Assembly (NCBI GenBank): GCA_028284385.1
Contig: JANQRT010000060.1
Location: 372,001-436,000, forward strand
Origin: Opitutaceae bacterium
GTDB taxonomy: Bacteria > Verrucomicrobiota > Verrucomicrobiia > Opitutales > Opitutaceae
DNA: 64,000 bases
Direction of reading: 5' to 3'
Each line of letters starts with the position of its first letter. The first letter of the stretch is position 1. A model generated the notes under the pieces. The model did no database searches. It was not told the origin of the DNA and saw only the letters and a list, made by a program, of their open reading frames with translations. Below are positions 1-8,850 of this stretch, piece by piece. A program made the translations under genes and the position numbers.

Positions 1-1
1 C

Positions 2-124
2 GATCCACGACAAGAACAGATTGTCGAACTGGAAGAGGATTTGCGCTTGAGAGCTTTAAGATCGATTGATCGCATGTTCGAGATTGCCGAAGGCGAGCCA
101 CATCAGCCAAACAAAGGCTGCTGA
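2..124 (+). CDS. nadA: C-terminal end of quinolinate synthase (probable nadA), truncated by window edge
   Basis: Only the last 40 codons are inside the window, ending in TGA. The tail contains the pattern LRLRALRSIDRMFEIAE, which resembles the end of quinolinate synthase (a long helix with A..(P/S)I.RM near the C terminus). NadA condenses iminoaspartate with dihydroxyacetone phosphate to quinolinate, the step after NadB, whose gene follows 75 bp downstream. Family and neighbourhood agree, but the visible part contains no iron-sulfur cysteine, so this rests on a short match plus context. Confidence 0.6.
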   Translation, partial: DPRQEQIVELEEDLRLRALRSIDRMFEIAEGEPHQPNKGC

Positions 125-198
125 ACGGGAGTTTAAAGGGAAGCGATACCACCATTTTTAACTTCTTAAATCCTGTTTCAGCCTTTTTACTCTAATCT

Positions 199-1803
199 TT
201 GGAAACGATCAGAACAGATTGTCTGGTTATCGGAGCTGGTCTAGCTGGTTGCGCGTACGCTCACTACGCTAGCAAGCTGGGCTTGTCGGTCGTCCTCATT
301 TGTTCGGACGAATTATCTTCTGGAGCCAACAGCCAATGGGCTCAAGGAGGCATCATTTTCGATACGTCGTACCATCCCGAACAGCTCAAAAAGGATATCA
401 TTGAAGCATCGGATTTCACTTCCAACGAGACGGCTGTAGACTCCTTGGTTCAGCATGGCCAGGATGCGGTTCAGGCTTTGTTGCTCGACGAACTCGATGT
501 GCCTTTCGATCGCGATCCTGGTGGCGAGCTCAAATACACTCGCGAAGGAGGGCACTCGAACAATCGCATCATCTTTTCCAAAGACGTGACGGGTCGAGCG
601 ATTCTCTCGAATCTGCATGAGCATGTCCTTTCCTTGCCTAACGTCGCCGTGCAAACCGGAATGGTGGCCGTGGACTTGCTCACCCTGTCGCACAATTCGG
701 TTAATCCCAAGGACAAGTACGAGCCGATCACGTGTATCGGTACTTATGCCTTGGATACGAATTCAGGCGAGATAAAAGCCATTATCGCTAAGAAGACGAT
801 TTTGGCAACGGGAGGGCTGGGGCAGATCTTTCAAAACACGACCAATCAGCTGGGCGTAGTGGGCCATGGCGTATCGATGGCCCATCGTGTGGGAGCTCGC
901 GTCATTGATCTCGAGTATATCCAATTTCATCCTACGGTCTTTCTAAAAAAGAATTGCCCATTGTTCCTGGTTTCCGAGGCAGTCCGAGGCGAGGGCGGAG
1001 TCCTTGTTAACGCCGCTGGACAGGAATTTATGGATACGCAACATCCAATGAAATCGCTGGCTCCGCGTGACATTGTCGCTCGAGCGATCCATCGAGAGCT
1101 CATATCAAGTGGGGATAATTGCGTATACCTAGATATTTCTTCGCGATCGCCTGATTTCATCAAGGATCGTTTCCCTTCGATCTACCAGCGATGTCTAGAA
1201 TGTGGAGTCGACATATCCAAGGAGCCAATACCTGTTGCTCCTGCTGCTCACTACAGTTGTGGCGGCGTCTATACCGATATAAATGGAAGAAGCTCCATCT
1301 CCAATTTGAATGCGATTGGAGAAACGGCCTGCACCGGATTGCATGGAGCCAATAGACTGGCCTCCACCTCCCTGTTGGAATGTCTGGTGTCGGCTAAGCT
1401 GACTGCCGAAGCCGACTCCTTGGATGTCGCCAGTCAGGCGTTTCATCTGCCCGAGGTAAGAGAGTGGCGTAGTCCTGACGAAAGCCCGGACGAAGTTTTG
1501 ATTCGGCAGGACATGAAGCTCATCAAGAGTACGATGTGGAACTACGTTGGCCTCATTCGATCCTCGAAACGTCTCCATCGGGCGCGACGAATTCTAATGG
1601 AGCTGGACGATGAGATATCCGAATTCTATGCGGGAAACCATCTGACCAGTTCGCTCCTGAATCTGCGGAATGCTGTCAAGACGGCCTTGCTCGTCGTCTA
1701 TGCCGCTAGTTTGAATCCGACCAGCAAGGGATGTCATTATGTGGCATTCGAGGATGAGGAGATCGATATGCCCGAACCGGAATCGGAAGAGCTGCTCAAG
1801 TAG
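199..1803 (+). CDS. nadB: L-aspartate oxidase NadB
   Basis: FAD enzyme of de novo NAD synthesis that oxidises L-aspartate to iminoaspartate for NadA. The 534-residue length is normal for the family. The N terminus carries the dinucleotide-binding motif VIGAGLAGCA (about residues 9-18). Further on are the substrate-site HPT motif, the AAHYSCGG motif and GLHGANRLAS near residues 390-400, all family signatures; a helical C-terminal domain follows. The start is TTG at 199: an in-frame TAA lies at 193-195, so no upstream start is possible, and no clear ribosome-binding site is seen. It probably forms an operon with the preceding nadA. Confidence 0.93.
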   Translation: METIRTDCLVIGAGLAGCAYAHYASKLGLSVVLICSDELSSGANSQWAQGGIIFDTSYHPEQLKKDIIEASDFTSNETAVDSLVQHGQDAVQALLLDELDVPFDRDPGGELKYTREGGHSNNRIIFSKDVTGRAILSNLHEHVLSLPNVAVQTGMVAVDLLTLSHNSVNPKDKYEPITCIGTYALDTNSGEIKAIIAKKTILATGGLGQIFQNTTNQLGVVGHGVSMAHRVGARVIDLEYIQFHPTVFLKKNCPLFLVSEAVRGEGGVLVNAAGQEFMDTQHPMKSLAPRDIVARAIHRELISSGDNCVYLDISSRSPDFIKDRFPSIYQRCLECGVDISKEPIPVAPAAHYSCGGVYTDINGRSSISNLNAIGETACTGLHGANRLASTSLLECLVSAKLTAEADSLDVASQAFHLPEVREWRSPDESPDEVLIRQDMKLIKSTMWNYVGLIRSSKRLHRARRILMELDDEISEFYAGNHLTSSLLNLRNAVKTALLVVYAASLNPTSKGCHYVAFEDEEIDMPEPESEELLK

Positions 1804-1922
1804 GTTCGAGCGAAGCTAAGTTTTCCATTACCAGTCAGAGAATGCGCTTCTTTTTTCTCGAATGCATTTTATCGGAACGTAATGTGCTAATGGTTAAGTA
1901 TTAGCGTGAGATAGGAAACGAG

Positions 1923-2996
1923 ATGGCCGAGAAAAAACAATTGAGGATAGGCATGATTGGAGCTGGAGGCATTGCATCGGCAATGCACCTGCCTGGCTGG
2001 AGCAAAATTGACGAAGCCGAAGTTGTCGCGGTAGCCGACGTTTCGCAGAAGCAGCTCGATGCGGTCAAAAACGGTTTTGGTATCACGAAAACGTATCACG
2101 ATTTCACGGAAATGCTGGCCAATGAGAACCTCGATGCGGTCGACATTTGCGCTCCCAACAAAATCCATCCGCCGGCTGCTTTGGCTGCTCTGGAAGCAGG
2201 GTGCCATGTACTGTGTGAAAAACCGCTGGCTGTATCTACCGACGATGTGCGACGCATCGGCAAGTCGGCCGATGCCAAAGGTCTTAAACTGATGACGGCT
2301 CAGCACATGCGCTACACCTCTAGCGCGATGGCGATACGGAATTGGGTTGAAGACAATCGTTTAGGAAAAGTGTATCACGCCAAGGTCTTCGCCACTCGTC
2401 AGGCTCGCTTGCCGATCTCGCCCGGATTTATAAACTCGGAGCTTTCGGGTGGGGGTCCTTGCATGGACATTGGAGTGCACGCCCTTGATATGGCCATGTG
2501 GCTCATGGATTTTCCAACCCCTAGCCGTGTCATGGGCACCTCTAAAGTGAATTTCGCTCGCGGCTATAAGATTCCCGGAGCCTGGGGGGAGTGGGATCGC
2601 AATCTTTTCTCCGTCGAGGATTTCGCGGCCGGCTTTATCAAGTTCCGTAATGGAGCTACGCTTAGTATCGAGACGTCCTGGCTGGGACACCACTTGGAAG
2701 AGGAAAGCTTCAGTTGCGAACTCCTTGGCATGAAAGGCGGGGTACGTTGGCCTTCGACTGAGTTTTGCGCCACTTCCAATGGATCCTTCATGAATGGAAA
2801 ATTGAAGATTCCCGCTTCGAGTGACGTTCCTCACCACGCGGAAATTAGGGACTTCGTCGATTGTATTCTCAACGATACGCCATCACCTGTCCCATGGACC
2901 GAAACGATAAAGGTCATTGCCATTCTCGAAGGCATTTACGCTTCGCAGAAAACGGGAAGAAACGTAGTCATTGCTGGAAAGTCGGTTCCCAAATAG
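1923..2996 (+). CDS. Gfo/Idh/MocA family NAD(P)-dependent oxidoreductase
   Basis: A 357-residue cytosolic dehydrogenase of the Gfo/Idh/MocA family, which oxidises or reduces sugars and cyclitols. It has an N-terminal Rossmann motif MIGAGGIASAMH (residues 11-22), the family EKPLA motif with its lysine at residue 100, and the catalytic-region signature DIGVHALDM near residue 185. An AGGAAAC-type ribosome-binding site lies just before ATG 1923. The substrate cannot be read from sequence. A second family member follows 121 bp downstream on the same strand, so the two may act in one sugar pathway. Confidence 0.85.
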   Translation: MAEKKQLRIGMIGAGGIASAMHLPGWSKIDEAEVVAVADVSQKQLDAVKNGFGITKTYHDFTEMLANENLDAVDICAPNKIHPPAALAALEAGCHVLCEKPLAVSTDDVRRIGKSADAKGLKLMTAQHMRYTSSAMAIRNWVEDNRLGKVYHAKVFATRQARLPISPGFINSELSGGGPCMDIGVHALDMAMWLMDFPTPSRVMGTSKVNFARGYKIPGAWGEWDRNLFSVEDFAAGFIKFRNGATLSIETSWLGHHLEEESFSCELLGMKGGVRWPSTEFCATSNGSFMNGKLKIPASSDVPHHAEIRDFVDCILNDTPSPVPWTETIKVIAILEGIYASQKTGRNVVIAGKSVPK

Positions 2997-3117
2997 GTTT
3001 ATGGCTTTATCTCTCTCCTGACCTTTACCAAACTCCAAATCTTCCTCCTCTACGTTTCTATTTTGCGGACGAATTCTCGGTCGCTGGAAGCTAATCGGGA
3101 AACCTATTGATGACTCA

Positions 3118-4125
3118 ATGAACATCGCTTTTGTATCGACCGCCCACATACACACGAAAATGTTTCTTGATCGCCTGGCTGAGTTGTTGGATGGGAAGTC
3201 CGCCTATGCTATTTGGGATCTAGACCAGAGTCGCGGTGCCGAATTCGCCGAGCAATATGGAGCGAAATTTTATTCGGCCTTAGATGATATGCTTGCCGAT
3301 GAAGCAGTTGATGGTTTTGCGATTTGCTCGGAGAACACCCGCCATCTGCCACTTTTGGAAAAGACCGTTCCCTTGGGTAAGCCCGTTTTTTGCGAGAAGC
3401 CGCTGGTTACTTCGACCCGCGATTTGGATGCGGCTAAACTTGTTCTTGAGAAGCGTTCCGCTCCTGTGATTTGCGGCTATTTCCAGCCTTTCTCGGGTCC
3501 GATAAAGCGGGTCTCGGAAATCGTGGAGTCCGGCCTCTTAGGAGAAGTGACTCGTATTCGCTATCGTAATGCGCACAACGCCGCCTATGGAAGGTGGTTC
3601 GATAAGCCGGAATTGCAATGGTTCACCAACCCTGATCTCTCGGGTGGGGGCGGCTTCATGGACATGGGAACGCATGCGATTCATTGCGTCCGCATGCTTT
3701 TCGGACCGGTGATCGCCATTTCCGCCGAGATTCGAAATTATTCCAATGAGTATCCAGAAGTTGACGACTTTGGTATTGCTATGCTTCGGTTTAAATCCGG
3801 GGTTCTAGGAGCTATTGAAGCAGGCTGGACTCAAACTGGCGGGGTAGGAGGAATCGAAGTAACGGGTTCAAAGCAAAGCTTGTGGAATACCCGGGATGGA
3901 TACGTGATGGGGGAGCCCAAAGGGGAGCCCACAAGGGTCGAGCCACTAGAGGGTTCGCCGGTTCGTATTGAGCGCTTGATAGCCGCCATTGAGGGCAAGC
4001 TCGACGAAGAGGAATTGAATCACGATCTAGAGTGCTGTATCGATGCCGTCACGATCATGGAAGCGGCCTACGAGTCATCTGTATCCGGAAAATGGATGGC
4101 TTTTGATATTCAATCCGATAAATGA
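3118..4125 (+). CDS. Gfo/Idh/MocA family oxidoreductase (second copy, divergent N terminus)
   Basis: A 335-residue protein with the family EKP motif (residues 93-95) and the downstream signature DMGTHAIHCVRMLFG, which places it in Gfo/Idh/MocA. The N-terminal beta-turn-helix reads FVSTAHIHTKMF instead of a glycine-rich GxGxxG loop, so cofactor binding may differ from the neighbour at 1923. Overall similarity to that neighbour is low apart from motifs, so this is not a recent duplication. No good ribosome-binding site precedes ATG 3118. Substrate unknown. Confidence 0.8.
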   Translation: MNIAFVSTAHIHTKMFLDRLAELLDGKSAYAIWDLDQSRGAEFAEQYGAKFYSALDDMLADEAVDGFAICSENTRHLPLLEKTVPLGKPVFCEKPLVTSTRDLDAAKLVLEKRSAPVICGYFQPFSGPIKRVSEIVESGLLGEVTRIRYRNAHNAAYGRWFDKPELQWFTNPDLSGGGGFMDMGTHAIHCVRMLFGPVIAISAEIRNYSNEYPEVDDFGIAMLRFKSGVLGAIEAGWTQTGGVGGIEVTGSKQSLWNTRDGYVMGEPKGEPTRVEPLEGSPVRIERLIAAIEGKLDEEELNHDLECCIDAVTIMEAAYESSVSGKWMAFDIQSDK

Positions 4126-4199
4126 GGACTTTTAGGAGGCTATTGTATCTCAGCTTGACACTTTGACGGCTTTAATATCATTCCAAAGCGACCATAAGC

Positions 4200-5432
4200 A
4201 TGACTCGAATTAACGAAAACTATCTAAAGTTAAAAGCTAGCTATCTTTTCTCCGATATCGCCAAGAGAGTGACTGCTTTCCAGGAAGCGAATCCTGAGAA
4301 ATCGATTATAAAGCTAGGAATTGGCGATGTGACGGAACCTCTTCCGGCTGCATGTCGAGAGGCCTTCCACAATGCGATCGACGAGATGGGCACGCGTGAA
4401 GGGTTTCACGGCTATGGTCCTGAGCAGGGCTATGAATTTCTGCGCAAAGCGATCGCCCTAAACGATTTTCAGGCTCGCGGAGCGGATATTGATCCCGACG
4501 AGATTTTCGTTAGCGATGGCGCTAAATGCGATAGCGGAAATTTTCAGGAAATCTTTGCCGATGACATTAAAATAGCGATTCCAGACCCCGTGTATCCAGT
4601 TTACGTGGATACAAATGTGATGGCAGGAAGAACGGGCGCGAATATCGATGATCGATACGAAGGCTTCGTCTATCTCGAAGCGACTCCGGAAAACGGATAC
4701 ATCCCTGCGATTCCTGAAGAAAAAGTGGATTTAATCTACCTATGCTTCCCGAATAATCCGACTGGCGCGACGGCAACCAAAGAGCAGTTAAAGATGTGGG
4801 TGGACTATGCCAAGGATTGCGATGCCCTGATTTTGTTCGACGCGGCCTATGTGGCCTTTATTCGAGACGAGTCTCTGCCGAGGAGCATCTACGAAATTGA
4901 AGGGGCTAAGGAAGTAGCTATCGAGTTTCGAAGTTTTTCCAAGAATGCTGGGTTTACTGGCACTCGCTGCGCTTATACGGTTGTTCCCAAGGACTTAAAG
5001 GCGGTTGACGAGTCGGGTACCGAACATTCCGTTCATGCCCTTTGGAACCGCCGCCATTGTACCAAGTTCAATGGCGTTTCCTATCCTGTACAGAAAGCGG
5101 CTGAAGCTATCTATAGCCAAGAGGGGAAAAAGGAAATTCGAAGTCTCACCGATTTTTACTTGGAAAACGCTAAAGTGGTTCGATCTGCGGTGGAAGCGCT
5201 GGGATTCAGCTGCGTCGGCGGGGACAATTCTCCGTATATCTGGGTCAACGCGAATCGTCCGTCATGGGATTTCTTTGACGTTTTGCTCAACGAAGCGGGT
5301 GTGGTAACTACTCCTGGCGCTGGTTTCGGCAGATGCGGCGAAAATCATATTCGCATCAGCGCTTTTAATAGCCGATCTAATATCGACGAGGCTATGAAGC
5401 GTATTAACCACGCCCTTACAGCTAAAGCCTAG
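4200..5432 (+). CDS. dapL: LL-diaminopimelate aminotransferase DapL
   Basis: PLP-dependent aminotransferase that converts tetrahydrodipicolinate directly to LL-diaminopimelate for lysine and peptidoglycan synthesis, replacing the acyl-intermediate branch (DapD/C/E). The 410-residue length fits DapL. Visible features are the N-terminal [13 protein letters not shown] segment, [10 protein letters not shown], the [12 protein letters not shown] segment, the FPNNPTGA substrate loop and the PLP-lysine motif [12 protein letters not shown]. DapL occurs in chlamydiae, plants, Verrucomicrobiota and some other bacteria, so it supports the taxonomic guess. It stands alone between the oxidoreductases and a convergent minus-strand gene. 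Confidence 0.93.
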   Translation: MTRINENYLKLKASYLFSDIAKRVTAFQEANPEKSIIKLGIGDVTEPLPAACREAFHNAIDEMGTREGFHGYGPEQGYEFLRKAIALNDFQARGADIDPDEIFVSDGAKCDSGNFQEIFADDIKIAIPDPVYPVYVDTNVMAGRTGANIDDRYEGFVYLEATPENGYIPAIPEEKVDLIYLCFPNNPTGATATKEQLKMWVDYAKDCDALILFDAAYVAFIRDESLPRSIYEIEGAKEVAIEFRSFSKNAGFTGTRCAYTVVPKDLKAVDESGTEHSVHALWNRRHCTKFNGVSYPVQKAAEAIYSQEGKKEIRSLTDFYLENAKVVRSAVEALGFSCVGGDNSPYIWVNANRPSWDFFDVLLNEAGVVTTPGAGFGRCGENHIRISAFNSRSNIDEAMKRINHALTAKA

Positions 5433-5457
5433 ACTCCGACCTCAGTCCTTGGACAAT

Positions 5458-5487
5458 AAAAAAATCCGCTCTGTTTAAAGAGCGGAT
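5458..5487 (-). terminator. Rho-independent terminator of the RRM protein gene
   Basis: A perfect 9-bp stem (ATCCGCTCT, 5464-5472, with AGAGCGGAT, 5479-5487) encloses a 6-nt loop. The run of A at 5458-5464 reads as a U tract on the minus strand, so it terminates the leftward gene ending at 5514. It also lies just past dapL, but the plus-strand side has no U tract. Confidence 0.85.
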
Positions 5488-5513
5488 CGAAGAAATTCGT
5501 GCTGTATTAGCTG

Positions 5514-5852
5514 TTATCGGTCGCGACGGAAGTTACGACCGCGGTCATGGCGAGGAGGACCTTTTTGGAAACCTCCTCTACCGCCGCCTCCACCATGTCG
5601 AGGTCTTTCGGGTCTTGGAGTGGCCTCCCTTACCTTTAATTCTCGGCCCAGTAGATCTGTGCCGTTCAAGCTCTCAATAGCTGCCGTTGCTTCGTCATTG
5701 TTTGGCATTGTAACGAACGCGAAGCCACGAGAGCGTCCCGTGTCGCGATCGAGAACGATTTTTACGGAGTCAACCGCTCCGTATTGTTGAAATGCCTCCG
5801 AAACATCGCTATCCGCTGCGTCGAACGACAGGTTGCCTACATATATATCCAT
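5514..5852 (-). CDS. RRM-domain RNA-binding protein with RGG-type tail
   Basis: A small cytosolic RNA-binding protein of the bacterial glycine-rich RRM type. From ATG 5852 it has 112 residues: one RRM with RNP2 IYVGNL (residues 3-8) and RNP1 RGFAFVTM (42-49), then a basic glycine/arginine tail (about 80-112) with GGGGGRGGF. The reading frame stays open upstream to 5957, but the RRM normally begins directly at the initiator Met, so I chose the inner start. Relatives in cyanobacteria and other phyla are often cold-induced. No Shine-Dalgarno is evident. A strong terminator follows. Confidence 0.88.
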   Translation of the reverse strand: MDIYVGNLSFDAADSDVSEAFQQYGAVDSVKIVLDRDTGRSRGFAFVTMPNNDEATAAIESLNGTDLLGRELKVREATPRPERPRHGGGGGRGGFQKGPPRHDRGRNFRRDR

Positions 5853-6047
5853 ATAACCGTTTTTTAGACGCCATTTTTGAAAAATGCAGATTCGATATAA
5901 TGGCGCGGCTATCAGATTCTGCCGCATGAAAAGCCGGTTTCCCTTCTCTCCATGCAATTAAACAAAAGGTACGCATACGCTTCCTGTGGTGATTAGCAAG
6001 GCTGAGTTGCGGTTTTCTACCGAAGGAAGGCTCTTTTCGGACCTTTT

Positions 6048-7094
6048 CTATTCAAAGAGCTCCTTCTGATCTTCCTCTGCAAGACTTTTGAAGCCAATCG
6101 CTTCAATGCCTTTGGCGCTAATTACTCGACCCTGTGGCGTACGTTGCAGGAACCCGCTTTGAATTAAGAAAGGCTCATGGACTTCTTCGAGAGTGTCGCT
6201 CTCCTCTCCCACCGCAACGGCTAGCGTATTTAAGCCGACTGGGCCTCCTTTGTGTGGACCTGCAATGGAGCGAAGGATGCGCTTATCCATTTCGTCCAGT
6301 CCATTTTGGTCGATTTCCAGCATTTCCAGGCCTTCTCGAGCCGTTTTTCTCGTGATGGAGCCATCACCTCGTTCCTGAGCATAATCTCGAATGAAGTGAA
6401 CTAGATTATTGGCGATCCGGGGAGTGCCGCGAGAACGCCGAGCGATTTCAATTCCGCCAGCATCCTCCACTTCGATTTCCAGAATGCCACAGGTACGCTT
6501 AACGATTTGAAGCAGATCCTCTGGCGAGTAGTAATCTAGTCGCGTTTGCAATGTGAACCGACTTCTGAGGGGAGCGGTCAACAAACCGCTGCGAGTGGTG
6601 GCTCCTACAAGGGTGAAGCGGGGTATGTTCAGCCGCACCGACCTGGCATTGGGTCCTTGGTCTATCATGATGTCGATCCGATAGTCCTCCATTGCCGAAT
6701 ACAAATACTCCTCCACTGCCTTGGGTATGCGGTGGATTTCGTCTATAAAAAGAATGTCTCCTTCTTCGAGACTGGTGAGCATGCCGGCCAGGTCTCCCGC
6801 TTTTTCGATGACTGGACCGGAGGTGATCCTCACCGTGCACTCCATTTCCATTCCCAGGATAAAGGAAAGACTGGTTTTACCGAGACCGGGAGGGCCGCTT
6901 AACAGAATGTGATTCAGCGCTTCGCCTCGTTTCTTGGAGGCTCCGGCCATTATTTTTAGCCGCTCGACGGTTTTTTCCTGGCCTACGAATTCCTTGAAGG
7001 AAGGCGGCCTTAAGGCGGACTCGGTTTGTGAAGAAAGCGACGTGTTCAATGCTGCCGAAAAGAAATCCACCCCTTTTTCACTCGGCTCGTCCAT
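6048..7094 (-). CDS. ruvB: Holliday junction branch-migration ATPase RuvB
   Basis: AAA+ motor that drives RuvA-bound Holliday junctions during recombinational repair. The 348-residue protein has the [13 protein letters not shown] entry segment, Walker [10 protein letters not shown] (about 66-74), Walker [10 protein letters not shown], the sensor segment [11 protein letters not shown] with the arginine finger in LRSRF, and the C-terminal winged helix ending [10 protein letters not shown]. All key residues are present. ruvA and ruvC are not adjacent. It lies between two leftward RNA-binding-like genes. Confidence 0.96.
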   Translation of the reverse strand: MDEPSEKGVDFFSAALNTSLSSQTESALRPPSFKEFVGQEKTVERLKIMAGASKKRGEALNHILLSGPPGLGKTSLSFILGMEMECTVRITSGPVIEKAGDLAGMLTSLEEGDILFIDEIHRIPKAVEEYLYSAMEDYRIDIMIDQGPNARSVRLNIPRFTLVGATTRSGLLTAPLRSRFTLQTRLDYYSPEDLLQIVKRTCGILEIEVEDAGGIEIARRSRGTPRIANNLVHFIRDYAQERGDGSITRKTAREGLEMLEIDQNGLDEMDKRILRSIAGPHKGGPVGLNTLAVAVGEESDTLEEVHEPFLIQSGFLQRTPQGRVISAKGIEAIGFKSLAEEDQKELFE

Positions 7095-7253
7095 TCTCCG
7101 TCGATAGTTTGGCGCCTGCTATGAGAGGACAAACAAAATCTTCATAGCAATTCGCTCTCGAGGCTCAATGCGATCATCGAGCGCGAAGAGCTTTGAGCTA
7201 CTTTACCGGAACTTACTAGCCCCAATTTCTATTGGTCCGAATTAACTGGATAC

Positions 7254-7285
7254 AAAAAAACCCGCGCTGCAAGCAGCGCGGGTTT
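7254..7285 (-). terminator. Strong rho-independent terminator after the Arg/Asn-rich protein
   Basis: A 13-bp inverted repeat (7258-7270 with 7273-7285), GC-rich, with a minimal 2-4 nt loop. The A run at 7254-7260 becomes a U tract on the minus strand. It ends transcription of the gene at 7314-8051 before ruvB, so ruvB probably has its own promoter in 7095-7253. Confidence 0.9.
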
Positions 7286-7313
7286 CGAGATTCAATTCAA
7301 GAAATGGGGCGAT

Positions 7314-8051
7314 TTAGTCCGATGATACGCGGCTATCGGTTCTGCGAGGACCCGATTGTCTACGTCTCCGATTATTCGAGTTCGATCGCCTTCCTCGGTT
7401 ATTTGGACCACGACGATGGTTGCTTCTTTCGCCATTTTGACGATTGTCGCGTTGCTCGCCGTTTCTACCCGATCGCCTTCCGCCTCTTCGTCTGCGATTG
7501 TTGTTGCGGCCTCTTCTTGGAGCTTCCTCAACCTTCTTCTCCGGCTCATCGCCTGTGAAGAAGGAAAGAATGGAAGAAAGAATGCCTTTCTTTTTTGGCT
7601 CAGAAGGCTTGGTCCTCCCCGCATTCTGCCTTGGGCGTTGCGTTTTGGGTTTGGAACTCTTCGCCGCGTCACGCGAAGGGCGGAATTCCTGAACGTTGCG
7701 TTCCTTTTTTTCCACCATCGCGAAGCGCTCGGGACGCTCCGTATCTTCGCTGGACTCTTCAGTTTCTTGAACGTCGCTGTCGTCTTCCTTGATTTCCCAA
7801 GTGCGTTCATTCGACTCCGTCGAGCGATTGCTTTTTCTAGGCCTTCTTGACCGACGCTCGGATTGACCATTAGTGGTCTCCCTGGGCGTGGGTTCCTTTT
7901 CTTCTGATATCAGGTGTTGAGGAGCGGTTGCTCGGACGGGTAAGTCGTCCATTTCTATCTCTTCATCATCGGAGAAGGGGCGTATTTCTTCTAGTGATTT
8001 TGCAGCCGACGCTTCGTTGGCGCCTGGCTTTCGTTTTCTTGTTCCGTACAT
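7314..8051 (-). CDS. Low-complexity Arg/Asn-rich basic protein, function unknown
   Basis: A 245-residue, probably mostly disordered protein that I do not recognise. The N-terminal half is acidic and mixed-charge (DDEEIEMDD near residue 30; EDDSDVQETEESSEDTE near 90-104). A short amphipathic or hydrophobic segment GILSSILSFFTG lies at 156-167. The C-terminal 70 residues are dominated by R, N, G and S (NNNRRRRGGRRSGRN). Such tails usually bind RNA or the ribosome, but that is inference. A competing frame at 7292-7870 is similarly biased; I prefer this frame for its clean terminator 28 bp after the stop and its alternating acidic/basic architecture. An ATG start is used; ribosome-binding site weak. 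Confidence 0.7.
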   Translation of the reverse strand: MYGTRKRKPGANEASAAKSLEEIRPFSDDEEIEMDDLPVRATAPQHLISEEKEPTPRETTNGQSERRSRRPRKSNRSTESNERTWEIKEDDSDVQETEESSEDTERPERFAMVEKKERNVQEFRPSRDAAKSSKPKTQRPRQNAGRTKPSEPKKKGILSSILSFFTGDEPEKKVEEAPRRGRNNNRRRRGGRRSGRNGEQRDNRQNGERSNHRRGPNNRGRRSNSNNRRRRQSGPRRTDSRVSSD

Positions 8052-8402
8052 CTTGGTTCTTTTGATTGGAGCTGGAGTAGAAGCGAACGTTTGTGTTGAT
8101 CACAGTTAGAGCTTCTAAGACGTAATGGTCCTGAGACGCTTCGCCGTCTATTGGAGTATCCAGCTTTCTCTCTATTTTCTTATATTTGAGACATGTTTAT
8201 CATGTTCGTGGCCAAGTCTTTCGGCGACTAGCCAGTCGTTTTAGATCCTGCAAGCAGCCTGCTTGACAGTCTGCGGCGCGAGGGCTTTGCCGGCCGCTGG
8301 GCAAGTTACTTTATGAATCTTTACGAAAGATCAACTAAAATGACGGATTCGGAGGGAGTAAGGCTTGCTTGAAAATTGAAAGGCCTATAAGCGGTGAAAT
8401 CC
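8052..8402. other. Divergent intergenic region of about 350 bp
   Basis: No gene is seen between the leftward Arg/Asn-rich protein gene and the rightward dUTPase. It contains a small hairpin (CAAGCA/TGCTTG near 8251-8265), an exact TTGACA at 8263-8268 without a good -10 at 17 bp, an inverted repeat ATCTTT/AAAGAT at 8317-8331, and a -10-like TAAAAT at 8336-8341. Promoters for both flanking genes probably lie here, but I cannot assign them firmly. Confidence 0.5.
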
Positions 8403-8774
8403 ATGGATAAGCTCGAGCAGATATTCGCCATGCAGGAGGATTTGAATTCGCGGATCGGCGTGAATCTCAAGGGAATCGATCAAGAGGAGCAAACCAAGTG
8501 GGTGCTCAACTACACGCGGGCAATGCAGCAGGAGTTGGCGGAGCTCACGGATTCCGTTCCTTGGAAATGGTGGGCCAAGTACCAGGAATTCGATAAGCAG
8601 AATGCGAGAGTCGAAGTGGTGGACCTTTTCCATTTTCTGGTATCTCTGGCTCAAACCCTCGGTATGACCGCGGACGACGTTTTCGACGCCTACATCGCTA
8701 AGAACAAAGTTAATCACCAACGGCAGGAAAGCGGCTATTCGCAGAAGGATGAGTCCGACTCCAGGCACATCTGA
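8403..8774 (+). CDS. Dimeric all-alpha dUTP diphosphatase (dUTPase-2 / MazG-like fold)
   Basis: Predicted to hydrolyse dUTP (and possibly dUDP) to dUMP, keeping uracil out of DNA. The roughly 123-residue protein has the all-alpha NTP pyrophosphatase metal motifs: ExxE in QQELAEL and ExxD in VEVVDLFHF. It also has the PWKWWAKY segment and the KNKVNHQRQESGY C-terminal motif typical of the dimeric dUTPase family of trypanosomatids, Campylobacter and some phages. I chose ATG 8403; an in-frame GTG at 8394 is an alternative. It is unrelated to the trimeric Dut. It stands alone, 76 bp before the TPR protein. Confidence 0.8.
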   Translation: MDKLEQIFAMQEDLNSRIGVNLKGIDQEEQTKWVLNYTRAMQQELAELTDSVPWKWWAKYQEFDKQNARVEVVDLFHFLVSLAQTLGMTADDVFDAYIAKNKVNHQRQESGYSQKDESDSRHI

Positions 8775-8850
8775 TTCGAATTGCCGGTCGCTCTCTTTTC
8801 TGAATTCGGTCGAACTTTGCAGGCGATTTTCGTACTAAGCACAGGTATTT

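Noticed and set aside
5853..5957. 35-residue N-terminal extension of the RRM protein
   Set aside because: Bacterial proteins of this type start directly at the RRM, and the extension has no recognisable feature.
7292..7870. Alternative minus-strand frame rich in Arg and Ser overlapping the 7314-8051 gene
   Set aside because: It is a frame-shifted reading of the same biased DNA and ends beyond the chosen stop towards the terminator. The 7314-8051 frame is longer and has a clear acidic/basic domain order.
8263..8291. TTGACA at 8263 as dUTPase promoter
   Set aside because: The -35 is perfect but the hexamer 17 bp later (TTTGCC) is not a usable -10, and neighbouring spacings are no better.
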